A stretch of 64,000 nucleotides of DNA from the NCBI GenBank assembly GCA_964017045.1, contig OZ024808.1, positions 6,031,284-6,095,283 of the forward strand, read 5' to 3'. Shown here piece by piece: positions 55,193 to 64,000 of the stretch. The notes under the pieces are model-generated. The model had not been told where the DNA came from, made no database searches, and saw nothing but the letters and a program-made list of their open reading frames with translations. This stretch comes from Omphiscola glabra (Eukaryota; Mollusca; Gastropoda; Lymnaeidae). Positions within the stretch are counted from its first letter, which is position 1; each line of letters starts with the position of its first letter. The position numbers and the translations under genes were made by a program.

Positions 55193-55720
55193 CACCAAAA
55201 TATGCACCCATTGAAAAAAATCATATTTCATTCACCTTCCTTTTGAAAAGCAGGAAAAATTGGGGAGAGGAGTGGGGTGCACCTGAAAATTTGATAGAAT
55301 GTGTTGTCAGCGGCAAGTCTACGCATCAGGTTTTAGCTAGATAGGATGACGGGAAGTGGGTCAATTACCCTTCCGAAGACTTTGCCACAAGCACACGAAC
55401 AAAAGCAAATTTAATTTAAAAGATTTAAAAATAAATTTAAACATGTTTTGATGACTTGATTAGGGGCCGTCCATTACATTTTTTTGACCCCCCCCCCCTT
55501 TTTTTTTTTGTAAAACAACTGTCAAATTTCTGTTAATAGTGATATAACTGATATTACTGATAAAGCAGATATTTTTTTAAAAATTCTAGAAAACCACCGG
55601 AAACAAGATATTTATTAATTGATTAGTTTTCAAACATTTCTTAAAACAAATGTTTAAATTTGTAACAGTTATACTCTATGCCAAGAGTAAATGTTTTTTG
55701 TTTTAGAATCTATTAAAAAA
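55193..55720. other. No gene recognised
   Basis: Contains TTAGGGGCCGTCCATTACAT near 55460, a string reminiscent of the end of a widespread invertebrate MITE, followed by C and T homopolymers. Confidence 0.45.
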
Positions 55721-57895
55721 ATAGCCAATATACCCAGCGTTGCCCGGGATTGAATCCCGATCCCATGGGTATACCTATCCCGTCGATAACCCGATCCCAT
55801 CGGTATTCGATCCCGGTAGTATCCAGATACTGGTGGGTTCGCGATCCCGATCCCTATTGGACACCGATCCCGGTAGGAACGAGTTTTCCGATAGGATCCC
55901 GACCCAACTGGGATCCCGATACCGGTGGGTTCCCGATCCTGCTGAGATCGAGCTTCTCGAAAGGATTCCAATCTCGGTGGGATCCCGATACCAGTGGGTG
56001 CCCGATCCCGGTGGGATCCCGATCATGGTAGAATCAAGGTTCCTGGTTTGATCCCGATTCCGTTGGGATCCCGATACCGTTAGTATCCCGATCCCATTAG
56101 AATCCCGTTTCTCGGGCGGATTCCGATCACTCTTGATTCCAATTCCAGTATGATCTTGATCCCGCCGGTATTCCGATCCCGATCCCGTCGGTATTCCGAT
56201 CCCGGTGGTATCTCGATCCCAGTGGGATCCCGATCCCGTTAGGATCGAGTTTTCCGATAGGATCTCGATCCCGTTAATATCCCGATCCCGTTAGAATCCC
56301 GTTTCCCGAAAAGGGGGGGTGGGCGCTTCTCTGATCCAGTCTACTGATAGGATCCCAATCCCGGTTAGATCCCGTTACCCGATGGGATCGCGTTACCGGT
56401 GGGTTCAATTTACTGTTGGATCTCTTGAACATTACCATAAACTTTTATATCCCATTATTTATCCCCGAAGAACTATATAGAACCTTCTGGAATATCTATT
56501 TAATATCCTCATTGAAACATGTGAAAAATCCTTTTTCTACGCAATAATTTTTTATACGAAAATATAGTGCAATACTATAAATATAGAACATTTACGTGGA
56601 TAGAGGGGCCCCGACTGGGGGCCCATTCCATGGTGGATCGTAAAAAGCTTTTGATAAGCCTTAGTTTTGAAAAGCTCTGCTCACATGAACCCACATACAC
56701 AAGATCGTATGAAATAATTGAATGCTTAGCGATGGTATTGGAAGAGATTCTAGGAAGTCACATTCAGTTTTGAATTTCAAAACATCAAATAATGACCAGT
56801 CCTTGAATTTGTGAAATTCAATATCAGCTGCCTTTAGTGTCTTCCAGTCTTGGTATTTCTTTTAAAAGTTCATCTTCTGATAACTCATCTTAGAAAGACT
56901 TTGATTTTGGAACAAAAGGCACTTTTAAAATCAAACCAATATTGAATTTCGGTGGAGAGAAGAGTAAGGTTTATGAAGAGAATAACAGAAGAATAATTAA
57001 TATATGCTTGACTCTCTCTCTCTCTCAGAAGAAAACTGTAGGAAGATGCTGGGGTGTATTGATCGCCTTCATTCTGAACTCCAGATCAGATCATCAGTGA
57101 TCAAGGATGTAGCAGATATGTTTGGTTCAACCCAAGAGTCTACAACCTGCAAGTGAAGACAAGTTGTTGGTTATACTTGTATGAATTTCTGTTGCACCGA
57201 GCAGTGTGTGTTATGTAAATAATATGCAGTTTTCAATTTGGTGTCACCCGGTGCGGTCCACACCCCCTGCACCCCCTAGCTATGCCACTGGACTTATGAA
57301 AATCAATCAGATAAATAAAGTTAAAATTTAAAAGTTGTCCCATGAAAATCGGTTTTAAAATGCCATAGTAATAGTTTTTTTAAAATTATCGAACTTTCTG
57401 GAAAATTCTAGATTGTATATTCTTAGTTTTAAATCCACCTATATTTCAGTATTGACTATAAAGGGTATTGCTTTAAAGCTAGGCCTAGATCCATCAATTC
57501 ATATAGAACCTATAGTGCTGTCTATGCCTATTGGTATTTATATAGCTTATATTAGGAAAAATGAAATGGGTGTCCCGGCCCCAGAGGAATAGAAATTGTG
57601 ATTTCATTACCCTTTGGTATTTGAATATGAACAATCAAGTTTTGGTCACGATCCATCTACTCATGTAGGAGTATTTGTTGTTAATTTTATTTATATAGCT
57701 CATATAAGGAAAAAATCGATTTCGGGGCCCCCGGCCCCAAACGGAATATTAAAAAAAATTCATACCCCCTCTAAGAGTTCCTTCCGGATAATGATGGATA
57801 TATGTGCCAGGTTTGGTCAAGATCCATCAATCCATGTAAAAACGTATGTGTAACACATCCACCCACAAACAAAGTTTCCTCTTATATGTATGTAT
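55721..57895 (-). mobile_element. Helitron-like element, about 2.2 kb, with expanded GATCCC tract
   Basis: Minus-strand 3' end at 55721: the reverse complement of ATAGCCAATATACCCAGCG plus TTGCCCGGG equals the CCCGGG...GGGTATATxGGCTA end of the copies at 28843-31025. The 5' part (57370-57895) matches their 5' halves in reverse complement (CATATAGAACCTATAG, TAGGCCTAGATCCATCAAT, TCCTTCCGGATAATGATGG). 55735-56400 is a GATCCCGATCCC repeat. The middle (56560-57300) is unique and may be captured or nested DNA; the string CCCCTAGCTATGCCACTGG near 57277 looks like a hAT MITE end. Confidence 0.7.
55735..56420. repeat. Degenerate GATCCCGATCCC-type repeat inside the Helitron-like element
   Basis: About forty copies of GATCCCGATCCCGGTGGG-like words of variable length. 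The founder words CCCGATCCCG-TGG are present once or twice at the matching place in the shorter copies (near 29460-29500), so it expanded inside the element. Confidence 0.8.
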
Positions 57896-57974
57896 GTGAT
57901 GGCTACAGTCTTAATTGAATCATTGTCATTTTATTACTACCAGACATTTTTTTAATATATTTTTTTTTGTTACC

Positions 57975-58470
57975 ATCCTTCACGTTAGTAGCCAAACGTT
58001 CCCCTGTCACGTTAGAAGCCAAATGTTCCATTGTCACGTTAGTAGCCAAACGTTCCCCTGTCACGTTAGAAGCCAAATGTTCCATTGTCACGTTAGTAGC
58101 CAAACGTTCCCCTGTCACGTTAGAAGCCAAATGTTCCATTGTCACGTTAGAAGCCAAACGTTCCCCTGTCACGTTAGAAGCCAAATGTTCCATTGTCACG
58201 TTAGTAGCCAAACGTTCCCCTGTCACGTTAGAAGCTACATTTTCCTCTGTCAAGCTAGAAGCCAAACGTTCCACTGTCACGTTAGAAGCCAAACGTTCCT
58301 CTGTCACGTTAGAAGCCAAATGTTCCTCTGTCACGTTAGTAGCCAAACGTTCCCCTGTCACGCTAGAAGCCAATTGTTCCCTTGTCACGTTAGAAGCCAA
58401 TTGTTCCCCTGTCACGTTAGAAGCCAATTGTTCTCCTGTCAGGTTAGAAGCCAAACGTTCCTCTGATGCA
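57975..58470 (+). repeat. Minisatellite, 27 bp, 18 units
   Basis: GTCACGTTAGAAGCCAAACG plus TTCCCCT. CAAACG/CAAATG and GAAGCC/GTAGCC variants alternate in the left half, a 54-bp higher-order pattern. Open frames on both strands (up to 183 codons) are artefacts. Confidence 0.94.
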
Positions 58471-58502
58471 ACAGCGCAAAGTAACTGAGTAAATTACAAC
58501 GC

Positions 58503-58865
58503 CATCACCTGCTCCACCTGCGTGCAATGGCCACCATCACCTGCTCCACCTGCGTGCAATGGTCACCATCACCTGCTCCACCTGCGTGCAATGGCCACCA
58601 TCACCTGCTCCACCTGCGAGCAATGGTCACCATCACCTGCTCCACCTGCGTGCAACGGTCACCCTCACCTGCTCCACCTGCGTGCAACGGTCACCCTCAC
58701 CTGCTCCACCTGCGAGCAATGGTCACCATCACCTGCTCCACCTGCGTGCAATTTTCACCATCACCTGCTCCACCTGCGTGCAACGGTCACCCTCACCTGC
58801 TCCACCTGCGTGCAGTGGTCACCATCACCTGCTCCACCTGCGTGCAGTGGTCACCATCACCCGCA
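58503..58865 (+). repeat. Minisatellite, 32 bp, about 11 units
   Basis: GCTCCACCTGCGTGCAATGG plus TCACCATCACCT. 32 is not a multiple of three, and all three plus frames happen to be open. Confidence 0.94.
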
Positions 58866-58934
58866 TACACCCTTTGCAGACGTCCATATATTGATATTGA
58901 CAACTTCATTAATTAAATCATTAAACTTACAAAC

Positions 58935-59360
58935 TTTATCGTGCCACATTCTGAACATCAACTTGTTAACTTAAAAGTTCAACATGTCACATTCTGAACA
59001 TCAACTTGTTAACTTAAAAGTTCAACATGTCACATTCTGAACATCAACTTGTTAACTTAAAAGTTCAACATGCCACATTCTGAACATCAACTTGTTAACT
59101 TAAAAGTTCAACATGTCACATTCTGAACATCAACTTGTTAACTTAAAAGTTCAACATGTCACATTCTGAACATCAACTTGTTAACTTAAAAGTTCAACAT
59201 GTCACATTCTGAACATCAACTTGTTAACTTAAAAGTTCAACATGTCACATTCTGAACATCAACTTGTTAACTTAAAAGGTCAACATGTCACATTCTGAAC
59301 ATCAACTTGTTAACTTACAAGCTTCAACGTGTCATATTCTGAACATCAACCTGTTAGTTA
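58935..59360 (+). repeat. Minisatellite, 43 bp, about 10 units
   Basis: CACATTCTGAACATCAACTT plus GTTAACTTAAAAGTTCAACATGT. The last units are diverged. Confidence 0.94.
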
Positions 59361-60570
59361 TCATAACTTCCACACTAGAATTTTTATTTTTACTTCTGCT
59401 ACGAGAAATTAACTCCCTTACGACTATCAATTATGGGGAAACACCCTACGACTCATGTGACGTATATATAGTTCCACACTTTCTAACTTATGTCTTCATC
59501 GTCACGATGGTCGTCACGTCACTTGCTAAGGTCACGGCCTTTCGTCTGCCAGAAGCAGGCCAGTGCTTCGCCCTTCATTCATCAACACAAGAATCAATTA
59601 ATTATCTAAATCTAACAAACAATTAGATCAGTTCGTATCCAATGTTTTGTAGGTGCGCCCCAACACTGTACATGAAATATGACATGGAAGTCCATTCATT
59701 TATAGATATATGACCCCTTTGAGAGCGTCTGTCAGAATAGAGTGGCTATTAGGCAGACGTTGTCGTAAGTCTCTCACGGGGCGTACAATGACATGGCACC
59801 ATCTCACACGGGGCGCACGATGACATGGCACCATCTCTGCTAGGTGATTATAACCATGTGGATGATTTACTATAGTGCGGAAGTGGATACCTCCGACAGT
59901 CTACTCTTATCACTGACCCCGCCATACCTGACGTCCAGTCCTGTATGACTAATGACGACTTCCTCAAGGATATTTCTGTTGCATCCATGTCAATCTATTG
60001 TCGACATTGAGGTAACAATAGACCTATGATTCACAGCACCTGTCAACAGTTCTCGATGGGGATTCTTTTAGTTAATATTTGCCCCCCCCCTCACAATTGC
60101 CCGTTACGAGCCGTGTTAATTAATCAAATGTCCACCTCCGTCATATAGATATTCGCACCTGGATTTTTACCTTGGACACTTTATTCAGCTGGGGGTCACA
60201 TTCCAGGTGTTTCAAGCATTGCAATACAGGGCGACGTTCCATGCACCGGTGGACGTGCTATTAAATGTTGTCTTGAGATTCATTGGTGTGGGCGGCAGAC
60301 TACCGTTTCATCCGGGATCTTAATGACATAGCCATCCCCTACCCACCCCTAAGAGAAATCATTGTTTTCTTCCATGTAATGGATGTTATCAGATGTACAT
60401 ATGCGTCACACGTCGTGATTTCCCCCACAACCCCTTAAAATGATGACTGGGGGTAGTGGGGGGTCATACCACTTAGGTATATATTCCGGTGAAGTTTGTT
60501 GTATCGTCACTTTCCTGGAGACAGTCTTGGAACACGCACTTTATTTATCACTCCGTTGACCAATTACACT
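59361..60570. other. Region upstream of the secreted-protein gene
   Basis: Moderately GC-rich unique sequence. GGGGCGTACAATGACATGGC and its near copy GGGGCGCACGATGACATGGC (about 59778 and 59813) form a 35-bp duplication. No exon was recognised. Confidence 0.5.
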
Positions 60571-60573
60571 TCA

Positions 60574-60584
60574 GTTATTTAAGG
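60574..60584 (+). promoter_or_regulatory. Possible TATA-like element of the secreted-protein gene
   Basis: GTTATTTAAGG lies about 95 bp before the ATG at 60676, which would leave a 5' UTR of roughly 65-70 bp if transcription starts 30 bp downstream. Weak match, position-based only. Confidence 0.3.
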
Positions 60585-60675
60585 AAATTTTAGGCATAAC
60601 AAAACTGTGAACTGACCACTGAGAACTGACCACATAGTTAGCTGACCCTGTATTTTGACCTCGATCTAGTGAACA

Positions 60676-63600
60676 ATGAAGTACCTGCTGATAATCGTGT
60701 CTGCTATCAACATTTTCTCAATAGGTGAGTCGAGTTGGTGACATTCAAATTACGTTGGAATGTCAATGTGTGACAACTTCATGTCATGTTAACATAGTAT
60801 AACATAGTATAGAGCAAAATGACGAGTCTCATGTGTGACAACTTCATGTCATGTTAACATAGTAAAACATAGTATAGAGCAAAATGATGATACTAATGTG
60901 TGACAACTCCATGTCATTTGACATAGTATAGAGCAAAATGACGAGTCTCATGTGTGACAACTTCATGTCATGTTGACATAGTATAGAGCAAAATGATGAG
61001 ACTAATATGTGACAACTCCATGTCATGTTGACATAGTATAGAGCAAAATGACGAGTCTCATGTGCACCACACCATGACTTATGTGGACCACACCATGACT
61101 TATGTGGACCACACCATGACTTATGTGGACCACACCATGACTTATGTGCACCACACCATGACTTATGTGGACCACACCAGGGGTTGGGAAACCTTTGGTA
61201 ATAATGTGCCAAGTAGGATTTCTAATTTATTCACGTCACCATATACATCTGTCTAGACACATTATTAAGTTAATTTTTTTATATTCGTATGCCACTGAAA
61301 ATCTCTCTGCCTGCCATAGTCGCTAAATATTTGACCAACATTATACAATCTGACTTAAACTGAAATATTTGACCAACAATTTAAAATCTGACTTAAACTG
61401 AAATATTTGACCAACATTTTGGAATCTAACTTAAGACTTATTAAGACTAGTTGACTAACATAAAATCTGAATTAAGACTGAAATATATCTAAATAAATTA
61501 TTTAAAAACAACAACTTTAAAATCTGACTTTGCATTGGAATTATTGACCAATTCATTTTAATATGACTTATGACTTGCAGGTCAAGGCGCTACCATTCCA
61601 CCCTCCTTCACATCCATGTATGAAGGGAATACCAGCACCACCCCTCCCTTTTATCAGCCTGCACCCGAGGCCAGCATGTCCCCGTTCATAGATTTCATCA
61701 ACACCACAGCTGAAGCGGCCATGTTGCCTTGGAGGACCGCACCCGAGGCAGGAAACCCATTTGGTAAATATAAGATGTACTTTTCCTGCCTGAAGAACTA
61801 TACATATTATGTCCTGCCTCAAGAACTATACATATTATGTCCTGCCTCAAGAACTATACATAAATAATATATCAACTTTGTGTATACATTTGTGATGTTG
61901 CCACCATACATGTTCTGCCTGAAGAACTATACATACATCAAATGTCACGACATTGTTACCTCGAGCCTCTTATTATTAGACTGTTTACTTCAAGCCTCTT
62001 ATTATTAGACTGTTGACCTCTAGCCACTAATTATGTAGAATGGTTAACTCTAGCCACTAATTGTGTAGAATGTTTACCACTATTTAAACAAAACAATGAC
62101 CGCTTATTCTGTAAAGCTATTTACTTTTATGTAAAAACCCTTACATCAATTTATCATTATCAACTCTATATAGAAGGTTTATATGTGGATTATGTAAAAT
62201 TATTATCTGAAATTCCGACAATGTGCATCTTGAGATACTTTGTGTTGTTATGTAGAGGCGTCAGCTGTCATACTTTTGTGGTTATGTACAGGCGTCAGCT
62301 GTCATACTTTTGTTGTTATGTACAGGCATCAGCTGTCAAAGTTTAGAGCAGGCAAACACCTGCCTTCATGACGCCATGGGGGAGTTTTACAACGTCATCT
62401 TGAACCCAGGCTTTCTGCGATATCCACAGTCGGCACAGCTGACCTTCTGCAGGTATGTGACCAAAGAGCGCTATGTAGTTGGGCCAAATGGCTCAACTAG
62501 GTGGCCACACGACTAAACTTTCTGGAAAAATGACTTATTGTTATGGTCAATGATTTAACTTAATGGCCAAATGGCTTATCATTATGGCCAAATGGTTTAA
62601 CTAAATTGTCAAATAACTTAACGTTATGGCCAAATGGCTTAACTTAATATCCAAATAGCGTAACTTAAGGCATTATTTTCTAAGCTATATGAACTAATTG
62701 GCTTTACAGTATGACCTATTCGGCTATATGACTACATTGTTTAAATATACAACCAGTCGGCTTAACCATATGACCAAACAGCAAAATTGTCTTTCGTCTA
62801 CCTTAAAGTCACTGCAATTATAAAGGCGAATTAACCTCTAACGAAATGACTTGTCTGTATGTAGACAAGCTTGCTCTAGACATGATTTACTTAAGGCCAA
62901 TCTTGCTGTAGACACGTTTGTAGGCCAGGTAGAAATTGCGCACTTAACTTTAAAGCTTAATTTAATAAAAATCGTCTTTCCTTCATCAGGATTAATGACC
63001 TCTACAAGAACTGCTCAACACCCCAACTCCAGGGATGCGCTCCAATTTCTACGGTCACTCTTCATATTTTTGAAAAAGCTTTTGAAATCTTGTGCTCTCC
63101 CCTGGGCTTTCAATGTAAGATTTCTTTCTGTGTGTGGTCAGTGTGTGGTCAGATGTGTAAGTATGTGGTCAGATGTGTCTGTCTGTGGTCAGTTGTGTCA
63201 ATCTGGGATCAAATGTGTCCGTCAGTGGTGTTCCTTATGTAGTAAATTGTGTTCGTCTGTAGTCAGTTGTGTCAGTCTGTTGTCAGTTGTGTCAATCTGG
63301 GATCAAATTTGTCCGTCAGTGGTGTCCGTATGTGGTCATTGTGTTCGTCTGTAGTCAGTTGTGTCAGTCTGTGATCTGTTGTGTCAATCTGTGGTCAGTT
63401 GTGTCCATCTGTGGTCTGTTGTGGCAATCTGTCGTCCGTTGTATCAATCTGTGGTCAGTTGTATCAATCTGTGGTCTGTTGTGTCAATCTTTGGTCAGTT
63501 TTGTGAGTCTGTGTTCATTTGTCTCAGTATGTGGTCAATTGTGTTAGTATGTGGTCCATTGTGTCAGTCTGTGGTCCATTGTGTCAGTCTGTGGTCAATT

Positions 63601-63909
63601 GTGTCAGTATGCGGTCCATTGTGTCAGTTTGTGGTCATTTGTGTCAGTCTGTGGTAATTTGTGTGAGTCTGTGGTCAGTTGTGTCCAGTTTATAGTAGGA
63701 AATGAGGCGCTTCTCACATTCATGTAAAGAAAACCAAGCAATTTATGACCGAAAATATAAGTTAACCTTGACCTCCATTTCATAATTTTCTAACAAATTC
63801 CAGACTTCGTTAGCCTGCTGCCTTGCTTGTCCAACATCTCCATAGCATATGAGTTGAACTACTGCGCTATGTCCATCCCAGTCTTTGCTCTAGAATCTGA
63901 ACTTTGCAG
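60676..63909 (+). CDS. Secreted cysteine-rich protein, first five exons, continues past the window
   Basis: Exons 60676-60724, 61581-61763, 62326-62452, 62990-63114 and 63804-63909, all with good GT-AG sites and consistent phases (1,1,2,1,2). The product begins MKYLLIIVSAINIFSIGQG, a short Lys then a hydrophobic run: a signal peptide. A Thr/Pro-rich stretch of about 60 residues follows. From exon 3 there are at least nine cysteines: ISCQSLEQANTCLHDAMGEF, LTFC, KNCSTPQLQGCAP, EILCSPLGFQ, LLPCLSNISIAYELNYCAMS, SELC. N-glycosylation sequons include NTST, NTTA, NCST and NIS. The regular C-x(8-14)-C spacing is reminiscent of DUF19-like extracellular domains, but I do not recognise the family. The 3' end is cut off by the window. 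Confidence 0.8.
60755..61062 (+). repeat. Degenerate minisatellite, about 55-65 bp, 5 units, in the first intron
   Basis: GTGTGACAACTTCATGTCAT with TAGTATAGAGCAAAATGACG. Starts about 40 bp after the 5' splice site. Confidence 0.88.
61063..61180 (+). repeat. Minisatellite, 21 bp, about 5 units
   Basis: ACCACACCATGACTTATGTG plus G. Directly abuts the previous array. Confidence 0.92.
61325..61480 (+). repeat. Degenerate repeat, about 38 bp, 4 units
   Basis: AAATATTTGACCAACATT with AAAATCTGACTTAAACTG. First intron. Confidence 0.8.
61785..61945 (+). repeat. 28-bp repeat beginning 20 bp after a 5' splice site
   Basis: CTGCCTCAAGAACTATACAT plus ATTATGTC, three copies, with a diverged fourth near 61915. 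Second intron. Confidence 0.85.
62224..62350 (+). repeat. Triplicated 3' splice site, 34-bp unit, at exon 62326
   Basis: TTATGTACAGGCGTCAGCTG plus TCATACTTTTGTTG occurs three times, with AGs ending at 62257, 62291 and 62325. The first 14 bases of the coding exon are inside the repeated unit. Only the third AG continues into the cysteine-rich frame. Confidence 0.9.
62545..62660 (+). repeat. Degenerate repeat, 20-22 bp
   Basis: GGCCAAATGGCTTAACTTAA-type units, about five. Third intron. Confidence 0.75.
63118..63690 (+). repeat. Minisatellite, 20 bp, about 28 units
   Basis: TCTGTGGTCAGTTGTGTCAG with many point variants; begins within about 15 bp of the 5' splice site at 63115. GTCAGT within the unit is itself donor-like. 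ORFs across it are artefacts. Confidence 0.92.
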
Positions 63910-64000
63910 GTAGGTTCTGAAATAACTCAATATAAGATAATATAATAACTGATTTAAAAAACAACAACACAAATTAAAAAAAATATTTTCGGCATATAAG

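Noticed and set aside
54838..55344. 168-codon ORF in the 16-bp array
   Set aside because: Frame changes through the array; no conserved residues outside the repeat.
57903..58454. 183-codon ORF with many N-x-T sequons
   Set aside because: 27-bp minisatellite, open on both strands; no signal peptide or flanking exons.
57975..59360. Possible CRISPR array
   Set aside because: No distinct spacers between repeats, eukaryotic context; the units are plain head-to-tail minisatellites.

Overview
The window is eukaryotic nuclear DNA, AT-rich, with spliced genes (GT-AG introns and one GC-AG intron), many transposon relics and an exceptional load of minisatellites. The best guess is a gastropod mollusc. 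This is inferred from gene structure, the retrotransposon tails and the presence of SPIN-like hAT elements, which have been reported from a pond snail among invertebrates. The species cannot be fixed from the sequence alone.

Layout. 1-9.5 kb: a LINE tail, two old satellites, a SINE-like element, a minus-strand Helitron-like element with a SPIN-like hAT element inserted in it, another LINE relic and an unexplained 26-bp-arm hairpin. 9.52-36.38 kb: an FKBP15 (WAFL) orthologue on the + strand. I could place 29 coding exons that splice in one continuous frame (about 1,367 residues plus a missing first exon). It has a WH1-like N-terminus, an FKBP domain, a Pro/Gln-rich linker, a long coiled coil and an acidic tail ending in a PPPPLFGDD...DDLDWLS motif. 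Most of its introns hold at least one private tandem repeat, and one intron holds a RTE-type LINE tail and a pogo/Tigger-like element, another holds Helitron-like copies. 36.4-60.6 kb: no convincing gene; about fifteen minisatellites (one of 2.9 kb), non-LTR retrotransposon fragments, hAT-type MITEs, an inverted MITE pair, a Penelope-type motif and a 2.2-kb Helitron-like element. 60.68 kb to the right edge: the first five exons of a gene for a small secreted cysteine-rich protein, running off the window.

The main pattern beyond ordinary annotation is that minisatellites have repeatedly arisen at exon-intron junctions. One array copies an exon end with its 5' splice site twelve times; others copy 3' splice sites. 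A second striking structure is a pair of inverted, related minisatellites about 1.2 kb across in one FKBP15 intron, centred on a 32-bp almost perfect inverted repeat. It should fold into a long hairpin in the pre-mRNA. The two SPIN-like copies, each with a perfect 8-bp target duplication, are evidence of horizontally transferred DNA.

The two genes have no evident functional link. FKBP15 is an endosome- and actin-associated protein; the right-hand gene encodes a secreted protein of unknown role.
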